Positions 22,261 to 34,125 of a stretch of DNA of 64,000 nucleotides are shown here, one piece after another. The DNA comes from Porogramme epimiltina (taxonomy: Eukaryota > Basidiomycota > Agaricomycetes > Polyporales > Polyporaceae): positions 1 to 64,000 of the forward strand of contig FTLJ01000150.1 in the NCBI GenBank assembly GCA_900155495.1, written 5' to 3'. Under the pieces are notes generated by a model, which was given only the letters and a program-made list of their open reading frames with translations, searched no databases and had not been told where the DNA came from. The stretch's first letter is position 1. Each line of letters begins with the position of its first letter. A program made the translations under genes and the position numbers.

Positions 22261-23612
22261 ATGGCGACTGAAGAGTACGTCTCTCCACACGAACCCACGC
22301 CTTGTAACGTGCCAACACCCCCTCCCAGACCCATGCGCTCGACGCCCGAGCCAGCGAACGACGCGGCCATGTCCGTCGAGCCCGCCGATGGGCGGGCGGG
22401 CGCGACGAAGAAGCGGCCACGGCTCGACATGGCGGTCGAGCCGCGCGAACGCAAGCGCGGCAAGACGATGTTCGGGCTCGTCCTCGGCACGCTGAAGAAG
22501 GCGAAGACCGAGGACAAGGAGCGTAACGCGAGCGATGCGGTGCGTCTGCTATACTTCCCACCTCTTTCCTCCTGCGTGCTGACAGCTGTTCTGCTCTCTT
22601 TATCTTCCTGAACTTGGATACTCTTGGACCTATGCGGCTGGAAAACTCGCGATGATGCGGACGTTGGCGTTGGATATGTTCGGCATGGGGTATCCGGACT
22701 CGGTACTGCGGTGCGCTCCCACTTGCGCGCGACGTGTCTCCACCTCGGGGGACTGGTTGGACGCTCTGCTGCGCCGAACGCGATGGGATGGTCGGAACAG
22801 GCCAAGAAGAGGCATCTGATCGAACAGAGGTTACAGGATAAGCTTCGAAAAGAGACTGACTCTGTCAGGCGCGCCGAGGAGGCGAAAAAGGATAAGACAA
22901 GTGCAAACCGCAAGGAGGAGGAGCTGCAGCTTAGGGACTCTATCGTACGTCCTTATCCCGACCATACCTTCGCACTTCCTGGCGGCGGTGTGACTTTCAG
23001 TGCGCTGACATTCCGCTGCCTCTATAGCATAAACTTCGACGGACAAGATTGCCCTTACTCTCTAATTTCCTTCTTACTTCCGACATTATCCCTCCTGCCG
23101 ACTCCGATGAGCCAGCGTCGACAAGGCCGCTGGCGCCGCCACCTCGGTCAAAGCCGCCACCACTGTACTACCTTCCCGCCAAGCTCCTCCCATCTCAAGA
23201 AGCCTTCCTTCAGAAGCGCAAGACAGAGGTAAACATCGCCCCCTACTCTAAATGCACACCAAGCTAACGGGGCTGTCATTAGGTGAAGGAAGCGGCCGAG
23301 AAAGAGTGGAAAGTATTCCGTGACGAACGCTCAGCGGGCATCGACGAGATCTCGGAGCTCCGCGAGCGCGTCGCGGCTGAGGAGGCGCGGCGGAAGACAG
23401 AGCGCAGCGACAAAACCGCAGCATCGCAGGAGGATACGCCCATGGGCACAGAAGGCGATGAGAAGCCTGCGGTCGCCGCGAGCAACAATGGCGATGTGAA
23501 GATGGAAGTGGATGAGGGCAAGCTGCAGGACGAGAAGTCTGCAGCGGTGAAGGAAGAGAAGGCAACGCTGACGCTGGGCCCGGGTGATGACGACGACGCT
23601 GTTGAGTACTAA
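22261..23612 (+). CDS. Pinin/SDK/MemA domain protein
   Basis: Four exons: 22261-22539, 22801-22944, 23028-23228 and 23283-23612, giving 317 residues. The pinin/SDK/MemA signature begins with RKRGKTMFGLVLGTLKKAK at residue 73 and continues through AKKRHLIEQRLQDKLRKE, LPLLSNFLLTSD and PLYYLPAKLLPSQEAFLQKR. Coiled-coil, charged stretches (residues 95-145 and 195-240) and an acidic tail complete it. In animals pinin sits at the exon-junction complex and nuclear speckles and affects splicing; a similar nuclear role is inferred here. An N-terminal nuclear-localisation-like KKRPR lies near residue 52. The first intron is 261 nt, the others 54-83 nt. Confidence 0.9.
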
Positions 23613-24006
23613 TACTCTCTACGTTTGTCTGTGTGTTGGATGAAGTGGGTGGGGCTATGTGCTGAGTGGGTTATGCGTAGGTATCATACTGCTAGTTCTG
23701 TTCTGTCGTCTGTATTCGCTTTGACCCTGTTGGACTCTGTCCCCGTGTGCATAGTTAGCTAGTTCATATGTGTACGGTCTTCCTGAATCATCATAGTCGC
23801 TGTTGCTCTTTCATTGCCGTCCCTTCCCCATCCCGGCGAACTCTTCTGGAGCGCCGCCCCTCCCGCTCGAAGGCAAGCGGAAAGGGAGTGTTCGGGGTCC
23901 AGAAGCAATGCATCCGGACAGGTTGCGGTCAGTTGGCTCCGCCACTTGTCCGCCACCGACGTCCTGTCCTTTCTCCCCTCCGACGACATCCTCAGAGCAA
24001 GCAAGA
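23613..24006. other. Intergenic, no gene seen
   Basis: About 390 bp between two plus-strand genes. The plus frame that continues through 23803-24006 is simply the CFEM exon frame extended upstream of its first Met. Confidence 0.4.
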
Positions 24007-24900
24007 ATGTTGCTCAACACGCTGTCCCTCCTCCCTGTCCATCTCGTTCTTCTTACTCTGGGGTCGTTCGTCGCAGGGGCGTCTCTCACGCCTCCTCCGC
24101 TGTCTGCCTCAGACTCCTCGACCTCGACCTCGGGCTCATCCACCCCGACCTCCTCGTCCTCATCCAGCGGATCCTCAAACGGGAGTGCCACTCCGACCTC
24201 GACCTCCTCCGCCGAGTTTCCAAGCCTGAGTGGACTGTCTGAATGCGGTAAGCGCCCCTCGTGCAGCGTGCTCAACACAGATCATGGACGTGATGGGCAC
24301 AGCGAACAATTGCTTCGGCCTCGCGGTATCTGGGGCGGGGTGTACAAGCCTAGTAGATGTCAATTGCTTCTGCTCCAAGACAAAGTGAGTCCACGTCCTC
24401 TCTTTCTCCCCCCAATGTTGATGAACTGTCCTGCTCCCACCCAATTCCCATCCGCCCATTTCCCCGCAACCGCGCGCACCGAAACGCCCGGTCCCCACCT
24501 GCGCGTCTACGCCCGCCTCCCCAGCTCGTCGAGCTTCGCCACGCAGCTCGTCGCATGCGTCTCGGCAGGATGCTCAGGCGACCTCTCCTCCGTCGAGTCC
24601 ATCGCCGAGCAGTTCTGCGCGCTCGCCTCCACGAGCACGTCCCTCACGTTCCCTACATCCATCGCCACGACCTTCTCGAACCCATTCACGTCCACCACCT
24701 CGTCCTCCCTCACGTCTTCGTCGAGCACCACGGCGCCCCCGTCCTCCTCTTCCTCCACCTCCACCTCGTCCTCTTCGTCTACATCTGCGTCCGCGACCGG
24801 CAACGCGGCTGCCGCGCACGGCCTGACGTCAGCGTCGAATGTGGCGGTGGCCGGTGCGCTCGGCTTGGGTGGTGCGCTCCTCGGGGTCCTACTCGGTTGA
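24007..24900 (+). CDS. CFEM-domain GPI-anchored surface protein
   Basis: Three exons: 24007-24247, 24303-24384 and 24534-24900, giving 229 residues. The start MLLNTLSLLPVHLVLLTLG is a signal peptide. A Ser/Thr/Pro-rich spacer (residues 30-75) is followed by a Cys-rich CFEM-like module: LSECANNCFGLAVSGAGC, DVNCFCS, FATQLVACVSAGCSG and AEQFC, eight cysteines spaced as in the family. A second long Ser/Thr-rich stalk and a C-terminal hydrophobic run (VAGALGLGGALLGVLLG) indicate GPI anchoring. CFEM proteins sit in the fungal wall or membrane; some bind haem. The 55-nt first intron was fixed by the frame needed for NNCFGL. The 149-nt second intron is longer and its acceptor is only moderately certain. 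Confidence 0.85.
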   Translation: MLLNTLSLLPVHLVLLTLGSFVAGASLTPPPLSASDSSTSTSGSSTPTSSSSSSGSSNGSATPTSTSSAEFPSLSGLSECGKRPSCSVLNTDHGRDGHSEQLLRPRGIWGGVYKPSRCQLLLLQDKVSPRPLFLPPMLMNCPAPTQFPSAHFPATARTETPGPHLRVYARLPSSSSFATQLVACVSAGCSGDLSSVESIAEQFCALASTSTSLTFPTSIATTFSNPFTSTTSSSLTSSSSTTAPPSSSSSTSTSSSSSTSASATGNAAAAHGLTSASNVAVAGALGLGGALLGVLLG

Positions 24901-25280
24901 CCGCGCGCGCCGTTGAAGTCGATATTAATACCTCTTCAACTTCGTCGACGCGTCCTCGCGCCTCCGCAGCGCGGACCCTGGTACCTACCGCTTTCCTCTG
25001 TATATGGACTTTCAGGGAGCTGGGCTGGAGCAGGTACTTGTACGTAGTCACGCAACATACCCCTTATATGCATGCATTCGGACTTGCTCGAGCGAAATGT
25101 CTGCGACTTGAAGGATCCCCGTTTGAGGAAAGTTCGGCCTCGGGACGCTGCGCAGCATGCTCTATTTCTAGGAACGCTTAGAGAAAGAAAGCTCACAAAG
25201 CACCACCGTGACAAAAACTACACAACCCCGCCGACACGCGTCTCAACCTCACCGCGCCGCATCCAAGCAACGCGGCGGGA
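24901..25280. other. Convergent intergenic, no gene seen
   Basis: About 380 bp between the 3' ends of the CFEM gene and helicase B. No coding signal seen. Confidence 0.4.
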
Positions 25281-28108
25281 TCACCCGTCGCACCCAGGCA
25301 GCCTCGCGCGCCCGTTCATCACATCCACCGCGTCCGCCCACGCCCCGCCCGCGCCCGCGCCCACCTCCGCGCCCCACCGCTCCGCGAGCTCCCCGAGGAG
25401 CGTCGCGCGCCCGCGCCCCTCGACGAACGCGCGCTGCGCGACGACGACCATGCCCTTGCAGCACCGCGTGAGCATCACGTTCATCCGGTTCTGCAGCGCG
25501 AGGAACCCGGGCGCGGACGTGCGCACGGCGGAGATGATGACCCTGTCTGCTTCGTGGCCTGTGTAGTGGGAGTCCAAGGTGCTGAGAGTGAGCAACGAGA
25601 GCACGGGAACGCAGAGGGGCGGGGGCGGACGCACCTTGGAAGCTGTCGACGTTGTACACGACGTCGTGCGGGAGCCGCGCGTTCTTGAGCGCGGTGGTGA
25701 GCGCCGCGCGCTGGGGGTCGTATGGCGTGATAACGCAGTAGGGCCTTTTGAGCTTGTGGTACTGGCGCGCGATGTTGACGACTGTGTGGACCTCTTCCAT
25801 ATTCTACAGCAGCGGGCGTTAGCTAGCGTTTGGCGAAAGGAGTGAGGGGGTGCGCACCCTCCAACTAGTCCCGACGCGCTCTTCGCGGCCCTTAGGCACG
25901 TCGATGAGCGCGATGCAGCCGTGACTGGTGATGTCGTGCTTGGATTGCAGCTTGCCTTTGTAGACGTTCTCAGAGATGAACCGTCCGAGAGGAACGGGCA
26001 TGCGGTCTGCCAGTGCTCTGTCAGGACGTGTTTTAGGCCGACGAGTGACCCGAAAACCCACATTGAGTGTCGAGGAAGTATGCGGATGGCTCCAGATGCT
26101 TGAAGTCGAATATTGTCTTCATTTTCGAGGCGGCCTCCTTCCCGAATGGCGGCACTGTGGGAAGAATCGCCTTAGATGGACATAGAAGAGAGCACGGGTC
26201 GAGGAAGATACGTACATTGCTTCGGATCGCCAAACATACACACTTTCTCGAGCAATTTGAACTTGTGGAACAAGTGCTATGGCGCAAAGGCACGACCGTC
26301 AGTGTGGAAGAGGGGATTGTATACGAGAACGTACCCAGAACTCGAAGGTGTCGATCTGAGAGGCCTCGTCCACTACGAGTCGCTTCACAGGTACGTGCTT
26401 GAACACAGCGGCGTCGTCCAAAAGGGAATTGGAAAGCATAGAAAGCGTACAGAGGATTATCTTGGAATTCTCGAGAAGCGTCTGGACCCTGTCTTTGTGT
26501 TTGTCGAGTGTGCGAGTATCAAACATCCGGTCGGAAATGTCGACATAGTGGTGTTCGTGCCTGCGCTCCATATGTCTTGGCTGAGAAAGTTATAACGGTT
26601 ATGCAACGACGCGATGGCGCACCATTCGAAGTAGAAGTCATGTGAAACAATGAGCTTGAAATCGACATTTCGCTTGATGAGCGTCTCCGCGATGTTCTTC
26701 ACGCCGATATTGGAGTGTGCGACCACCCACGCAGGCTGATCTTGCGCTTTCCAGTACTTGAGAGCTGCGGCGATCGTCGTTGTCTTTCCGGTGCCGGGAG
26801 GGCCTGAATGAGCGCAATGTCAGACATATACCCGCATATATACTGAAGGCTACTCACCATGTGCAATCACAAGCGGTTCTACATCCCCCACCATCGCGCT
26901 CGCGACTCGTCTCTGGGAATCATTAAGCTTCTGAAAAGAGGGCTCGTGTGCAGTCTTGATCATAGCTGCGTTTCTGATCTTCTTTGAAACGCACTTCCGC
27001 TTCCCGGGAAACCAGAGATGGCGCACAAACGAAGACTCGGATTGGTCGATATCAGCGACCCCCTGAAGCAGGAAGAGCAAATGTTCATCCCGGCGGCACT
27101 CCGCAGGAGTCGCCTCTTCCCTCCCGATCACGCGAACACTCTTCACCTTCCCTACGACCTTCCCCTTCATTATCGCAAGGTCTGTACGTTTTCCGTCGCT
27201 CTTGAAAGCGCGTGCCCTCACCTTCCCGTTGATCTCTATGACGGTCTAGACGTGACACCGTCAGAGTTAGCCGTTGACCGCGTGCTATGAACAGTGACAT
27301 ACTTTGGCGCTCCTTCGCACACGGGACTTGAAACGCGCGTTGACTAAAGCAAGCCCCTCCTTTCCCGCCTTCAATGTGGACACGAACTCGCCATCCACGG
27401 CTGTGGGTTTCGTAGCTTCGACGAGCTCCACGTTGAGTACGAGCTGCGCAAGGCAAGGCAGTTCATGCGGTCTCAACCGCCGTGTATCGACTTTAGCTGA
27501 GGTGCGGATGGTGGCGACAGTCTTCTCCGCGATGCTGCACAAGGGAGTCGGCAATAGGGCCGTGAACAAAAGATGTTTCCTGCAACGTACCAAGCAGACA
27601 ACCACGCGCGCAGGCACAGACTATCGTTGTCGTCGCGATCCCATAGCCTGTTGATCTTGTCATAGCGAATGGAGCACGAGCCTAAGGCCGCCCGTGCAAG
27701 TTGGGAGGGAAGATCTGGCTTGTGCGTCGATTCAGAGAGAAGCGTGGATAGATCTACCCCGTGTATATGCGCCCCAAAAGGACTATGAAGGATGAGGGCA
27801 ATGTGCGGAAGGTGGAAACCAGCGAGGAGAGCGCGCGGGTGCCCAAGAATGGCTGCGAGAACGACGGGGTTGGGCCCGCCCGCGGGAGGGCTGCTTGCCG
27901 CGATTTGAAACACGCGTGTGGGTGTGGCCAGCGCTACAGCGTCAACCCGGCCGTTCTTCGCAAGCCGAAGGGATACTCCGAATGCCACATTATCCTCCGC
28001 CACTTCGAGGATGTCTTGAAGGATATGGCACCTATCCACTTTGAGGCGCTGGAGGGGTACATTGGGAGGTAGCCCGGAGACGAGGTTCTGCGTGTCGAGC
28101 GTGGGCAT
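25281..28108 (-). CDS. SF1 helicase B, paralog of A and C
   Basis: Ten exons: 28108-27591, 27534-27303, 27245-26858, 26803-26623, 26560-26335, 26276-26216, 26154-26062, 26006-25858, 25803-25635 and 25558-25281, giving 764 residues. The N-terminal 200 residues are exonuclease-like (AFGVSLRLAKNGRVD, HIHGVDLSTLL, DSLCLRAWLSA) with lost catalytic acids. Helicase motifs are PPGTGKTTT (about 380), VVDEASQID, DTQYRMPVP, VDSFQG and LQNRMNVMLTR; all look functional. Exon lengths match helicase C in eight of ten exons or differ by whole codons, so the two are recent tandem duplicates. The QYRM motif is split by a 55-nt intron (26007-26061) absent from A. Probable role: ATP-driven RNA or RNP remodelling. 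Confidence 0.9.
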
Positions 28109-28807
28109 CGCAGTAGAGGAAGAGGGGAAAGGGAAGGGCGTACATTATCGGACGCCGGTATTTGACTCCGGGAGCGTTCTGTTGGATGACTCTTCTGTGG
28201 TACAATAGAAGGCGACGCAAAGGGGGTGGAAAGCGACGCGCTGCGCACAAGCCACAGAAGGGAAGAAAGCGCGCCTTGAGGAAGCCACTTACTCGCTTGC
28301 GATTGGCGCCCCGTGTTTATCAGCTTCAATAGGGATTTCGTGGACTAATCTATGCTTACACGCGCCGAACCTAATGTCTACACGACATTCCGGGGTTCCG
28401 TCAGGAAATCTCCCCGCGTTGACGCAAGTGTATCCGTCCTCGGTCAGGGATTGAGTTCAGACTTAGTCACTATTTGTGCACGGCGCGTCGATGATGACCG
28501 AGAGTGATATAGAAGTGTCTATATCCTATTTACAAACGAAGAAAGGCATAAGTCAACGACAATGTGGCCCCCTTTCGCAGAAGAGAGATGCACATACAAG
28601 CGGAATGTGCGTATATTAGCTGGAGGTTTGTATCGTGGCCCTGGTTCCGGAACAAGGAGTTCAGTGGAACCCTAAACTAGGACTTGGACAAGTCGTCGAT
28701 GACGTAGTGCAAGCGCTTTATTATCACTACTTACTTATGCTAACGCTAATCATTCAGTACAGTAAAGACAAACCGGAAGGCACACCCACGAGTCCCCCAG
28801 CCCTAGC
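28109..28807. other. Intergenic between tandem helicases
   Basis: About 700 bp separating the end of helicase C from the start of helicase B, same strand. No gene recognised; it should hold the promoter of B. Confidence 0.4.
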
Positions 28808-31636
28808 TCAAGAATCGCACCCGGGCAGCCCTGCGCGCCCGTTCAAAACGTCCACCGCGTCCACCCACGCGCCTAGAGGCCTCTCGCCCTCTCCTTCACT
28901 CGGCTGTGAGGTCCAATGCTCCGCGAGCTGCCCGAGGAGCGTAGGCGCCCCGCGCCCATGGACGAACGCGCGTTGCGAGACGATAACCATCCCCTCGCGG
29001 CACCGCGTCAGCATCACGTTCACTCGGTTCTGGAGCGAGAGGAACCCGGGCGACGACGTGCGCACGGCGGAGATGATGACGTAGTCCGCTTCGTGACCTG
29101 GAGGAACGTGTGTCTAGGATAAGTCTTCCCATAAAGAAAGAAGACGGACTGAGAGGAAATTTGGTGAACGGACCTTGGAAACTATCGACATTGTAGACGT
29201 TGTCGTTGGGGAGGTCCGCGTTCTCCAGCGCGGTGGCGAGCGCGGCGCGCTGGGGGTCGTACGGAGTGATGATGCAGTAGTGCTTCCCCCGCTTGTGGTA
29301 CTCGCGCGCGATGTTAACAACTGTGTGCGCTTCTTCTATGTTCTGCAATCATACTTGTAAGGCGCCGAATGAGGTGATGCGAGCACACAAGGAGGACGCA
29401 CCCTCCAACTGGTCCCCACGCGCTCCTCGCGGCCTTTAGGCACGTCGATGAACGCGACGCAGGCGGGGTCCATATTGGGGTGATCGGACTTCAGCCTGCC
29501 TCTGTATACGTTCTTCGAAATGAATTCTCCTAACGGGACCGGCATGCGATCTGCGACATGTTGAGCGTGAGCTGATAGCATGAAGCGGATGTGCGGACGC
29601 GCATACATTGTGTGTCAAGAAAGTATGCTGCGTCCATCAGATGGGCATGGTTAAACACTGTCTTCATTTTCGGTGCTGCATCCCTGCCATGGGGTGGCAC
29701 TGCAAGAATGCCGTATTAGTGGCGTTGATAGGCAGAGGGCAACGAAGGGGACGTACACTGTTTGCTGTCACCGAACATGCAAACCTTCTGCAGTCGCTTG
29801 AACTTGTGGAAGAGGTGCTGAGAGGGGAGTTGTAAGAACCGCGTAGGATAGAAACACGAGTTGAGGCGTACCATAAAATCTAGGGTGTCGATCTGAGACG
29901 CCTCGTCTACGATGAGCCGCTCCACAGGGCAATGCTTGAAGACGCCGTACTCAGCCAACCCCGGGTTGGAGAGCATGCCGAGGGTGCAGAGGATGATCTT
30001 GGACTTTCCAAGGACGTCCTCGATGCTGGTCGTATCCTGGAAGATATCGGAAGTCTGAACCATCTGGTCCCCTAGCTCCACGTAGTGGTGCTCGTGCCTG
30101 CCGATGACAATGCGCTTCAGTATAAGGGAAGCGTCGCATAGAGATAGACGTGCCACTCAAAGTAGAACTCGTGCGAGACAATCAGCTTGAAGTCTACCCC
30201 ACGTTTCCTAAGTGTCTCCGCGATGTTTTTCACACCGACGTTGGAGTGAGCAACGACCCACGCGCCCTTTCGCTCACTCTGCCAATGGGCCAAGACAGCG
30301 GCAATGGTGGATGTCTTGCCTGTACCGGGCGGGCCTGACGATGGCGTTAGGTATGAAGCAGAATGCGGAGAACAGGCTACGCACCTCGTGTTAGGACAAA
30401 TGGTTCTGTGTTCCCAACCATGGCGATGGCCGCCTTCCGTTGCGACTCGTTCAGTGAGTCAAAGGAAGGCACGGAGTCGGAGGGAGCTTCTGCGGCTGCA
30501 CGTTTGGACTTCTTCGAGGTAGACTTGACACCTTTGGGGAACCACAGTATGCGCACGAACAGCGACTTGTCCATCTCTACCTCGCCTTGGAGCATGAGGA
30601 GAAGGTGTTCGTCTCGACTGAGCTCTGCGTTGGTCGGTTCCTCCCGACCTACTACCTTGACACTTTCTACACTGCCCTTCAGGTTTCCTTTGTACATATA
30701 CAGCTCTGTGCGCTTGCCGGAAGACGCGGTAGCACGGGCCTTGACGTCACCATTGATCTCGATGACGGTCTGTGCGATAGCACCCGTAAGCAACTGAACG
30801 TTGAGAAAACATGTCTGCAAAACGAACCGTGCTGCTAGGCCGAACGCGAGACTTGAAACGCGCATTGACGAGTCCAAGCCCGTCCTCCCCGCGTTCGCTC
30901 GTCGCGACAACCTCGCCATCTACGACGCGTGGCCTTGTAGCCTCAACGAGTTCGATGTTCACCACAAGATACGAAAGGTATCTGAGCTGATACGGGTAGA
31001 GGTTCCGTGTATCGACTTCCTCGGTTGAGGATATTACCTCGGAGCTCTTATCTGCAATGCTGTTTTACGAATGGTGACAATTAGCTCCCAAACTGACGAC
31101 GACGCGCAGCAGACGACATACCATGCAGACAACCATGCGCGGAGACACAGGCTGTCGTCGTCGTTTCTATCCCACAACCTGTGGATCCTATCCCAGCGAA
31201 CTTTGCACTCAAACACCTTGGAGGCCACTTGTGCAGGGGAAAGTTGCGCGAAAGTCGAGATGGAGTGGAGGGTGGACAGGTCCACGCCACGTACATGCAC
31301 CTGGAAGTGGTTGTGAAGGACCAGCGCGAGACGCTGGAAGTGGAAACCCGCGAGGAAGGTACTTTGATGCGGGAGGATGCTCGCGAGGATGACGAGGGCG
31401 GGAGCGCCGGCCGGGTAGCCGGTGAGTCGGATCTGGAAGACGCGAGTCGGAGTGGCCAGCACAATGGTGTCGATCGCGCCTTTTTCTGTGAGGCGGAGGG
31501 AGACCCCGAACGCCACTGGGATATCCGCGTCGTTGAGAACGAATCTGGGTATGTCAGAGGTATCCACGCTAAGGCGCTGTACGTCTACGAGAGACGGAAG
31601 TCCGGGGACGAGGTCTTGTGTATCGAGTAGTGGCAT
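28808..31636 (-). CDS. SF1 helicase C, tandem paralog of B
   Basis: Ten exons: 31636-31122, 31059-30828, 30769-30385, 30334-30154, 30097-29872, 29817-29757, 29699-29607, 29550-29402, 29342-29174 and 29097-28808, giving 766 residues. Domain order is as in B: a degenerate exonuclease-like region (AFGVSLRLTEKGAID, HVRGVDLSTLH), then PPGTGKTST (about 378), IVDEASQID, DTQYRMPVP, VDSFQG and LQNRVNVMLTR. The 56-nt intron at 30098-30153 uses a GC donor (TG|GCACGT) if the conserved EWHEHHY is kept; the alternative GT site would drop one Glu. No frame breaks are seen, so it is probably active. Expression would tell whether B and C have split roles. Confidence 0.9.
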
Positions 31637-32454
31637 TATGGTGGCTCGGGAGGCTTGAAATTTGAACAGAGTGGCGCGAGGTTGAGACGACTATCAAGTT
31701 TTCACGAATGGACTTGTTCTCTTGAAGCAATGCCTGTTGTCCACGGTTTAGGAAGAGTCAAAGAGAAAGGCAAGCGAAGCGTAACGCATAGGAAAAGGGG
31801 AGTCCACATAAGCGTGTTTGTCATATGTTTCAACTTGTGGCTGCCCTTGCGGGCGCTTTGGCTTTATTGGTTGTGATCGGGATACTGAATTCTGTGAGCT
31901 ACGCGACTTGGATACTACAGCCTAAGCTATTGAGGCATGTCGTAAATTCGAGGGACATCGAGGACCTCTTTGTATTGAGCAGGGGCCGACTAAGTACTGA
32001 TAGAGAACATCGTGGGGCTCACTCCCATCACTACTCTACTGGTTCAGACGAGTGTAAGTGCATGTCGCAATGCAACACCGAAGGCAGACGGCGCTCGAAA
32101 TTCTCACCTTGTAATACACCGTCCTCACTCCAAAGTCTGGTTATCTCCATGATCGAATTGAGAACAGAGAACAAGCGTTCCGGTGGAGCAACGTTACCTT
32201 GACTGATACAGCGTATGACCAAGGCTTCACGCAGGGAAGACCAGCACTGCAGCTTGCTCCATCATGGGGAACCTGTGGGTGGTGGAAGAGACCAAGCTCG
32301 GGTCGTATCGCCGTGGACACCGTTGGTCACTGGGCGATGACGTCAGAATCCCAATAAGATAACTATAACAAACATGTCTAAATACGGACTTATCAGCGGA
32401 AAACGCCACCACGTGCAGCAAGAAAGTCAATTTGCGGGACAGGCGGACTCGAAA
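31637..32454. other. Divergent intergenic, no gene seen
   Basis: About 820 bp between the starts of helicase C (-) and RPAC1 (+). Short frames only; nothing recognised. Confidence 0.4.
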
Positions 32455-34125
32455 ATGGCGTCCTCTTCCTCTTCCCATCTCCCCGCCTCCGTCTTCAACC
32501 CTCGACGCCATGTCGGCGTACATGCAGAGCGCGTATCAGATGTCGCAAGCACAGATTTTCCAGGCCATTACCCCGGGGAGGACCACAGCTGGAGTCTGGA
32601 GGAGTTCAAAAAGGTGTGCCCAGTCGTATCTCTGCTTTACTTCTCAGTCGCGCTCATAACTGCGCTTCGACTAGAAATTGACCGTGTCTGTGAAGCGGTT
32701 GTCGCAGCGCTCCGTTGAGTTTGACCTCGTGGGGGTGGACGCCTCCATTGCGAACGCGTTCCGACGAATACTGATGGCGGAGGTGAGTATTCCTTCTGAG
32801 CTTTATTTCCCCGTGCGAGGTCTGCGGTGGGCGTGCGATCAGGTATATGCTGTTTAGCATGTCACCCCTTGCCTATTCTTTACTATTTCTGCTCTCTTCG
32901 TCTTGTACGCCCTCCAACCCTTTCCAAACCTCGCTCATACGCGCATCAGGTCCCTACCATTGCTATCGAAGATGTATATGTTCAAAACAATACGTCCGTG
33001 ATCCAAGATGAAGTTCTGGCACACCGCATAGGCCTTGTACCCCTCAACGTCGACCCTCGCTTCTTCGAGATGCGGCCAACAGGCGGGGTTCCCACCGACA
33101 GGAATACGCTTGTCTTCAGGTCAGCACTTTCGCTCTCACTTTCAAGGTCCCTGTCTAACAAAGCGCGTAGATTGAATGTTACATGCGAACGAATCAAAAA
33201 ACCGGCCAAGGACGGCCCTCAATATCTCAATGATCACGTAACGAGCGGAGACCTCGAATGGGTAGCACAAGGAGAGCAAGAGTCGGTGTTCGCCGGCAAC
33301 CCTCCAGCAGCGACAAACAAGGTCGCGCCCCTTACTTTCGTGCGATGCGTTTATCGCTGCTTACACGCGTCGTTTCCCCCACAGGACATTGTTCTCGCAA
33401 AACTACGCCCGGGACAAGCTGTTGAGATGGAATTGCACGCGATCAAGGGTGTAGGAAAGGAGCATGCGAAGTGGAACCCTGTCGGTGAGTACGGCGTGCA
33501 TACTTCCCCTGGCCTCGCGCCCTTTCCCATTTCGTCCCCCATCCCCCTCAGCGAGCACTCATGCGATCCTACAGCGACCGCCACGTACCGTCTGCATCCG
33601 CTCATCCTCCTCAACTCCTCAAAACCCGTGCCCCCACAGCTCGCGCAGAAATTCGCAAACTGCTTCTCCCCTGGGGTCGTGAACGTCTCCGCAGATGGCC
33701 AGGTGCGCCTACTTCTTCTTGGTGCCTCTCAATTCCGGCCCGCTCACACGGGTCCGTAGGTCTCAATCGACCAACAACATATGCGCAACGACACCGTCTC
33801 GCGCGAAGTCCTACGACACAAGGAGTTCGAAGGGTGTGTGCAGCTCAGGCGCATCCGCGACTGGTTCATCTGTGAGTTCCCCGCGTCCCACGCCCCCCTC
33901 ACGCCACGTTAACCAGCGTGAGTTTTTGCGCGTGCAGTCAGCATCGAGTCGGAGAGCGCATACAAGCCCGAGGAGCTTATGCCCGAGGCGATCAAGGTCA
34001 TGCGGGGCAAGATCTCCGCGATCCGCGCCGCGGCGGAAGCGCTCCTCCAGGACGCGCAGGACCTCAGCGGCGGTGTGGCGGCGGGGCCAGACGCGGATGG
34101 CGATGTCGACATGGACGGCGCGTAG
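32455..34125 (+). CDS. RPC40: DNA-directed RNA polymerases I and III subunit RPAC1 (AC40)
   Basis: Eight exons: 32455-32613, 32675-32782, 32950-33119, 33171-33321, 33385-33484, 33575-33702, 33760-33871 and 33938-34125, giving 371 residues. The alpha-like dimerisation motif is [19 protein letters not shown], followed by [20 protein letters not shown] and [12 protein letters not shown]. The C-terminal dimerisation block follows with [12 protein letters not shown] and FIFSIES. It is the orthologue of yeast Rpc40, which pairs with AC19 to nucleate assembly of Pol I and Pol III in the nucleus and is essential. The N-terminal 45 residues before the RPAC1 core are Ser-rich. The acidic tail ([13 protein letters not shown]) is normal for fungi. 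This is a single-copy housekeeping gene, useful as a phylogenetic anchor for the window. Confidence 0.96.

Noticed and set aside
22540..22800. A separate exon inside pinin intron 1
   Set aside because: The frame is open, but joining residues on both sides of the intron already gives the continuous family motif; an added exon would break it.
24357..25181. A 274-codon plus-strand frame, His/Arg/Leu-rich
   Set aside because: It is the shadow of the Ser/Thr-rich exon of the CFEM gene in another register.
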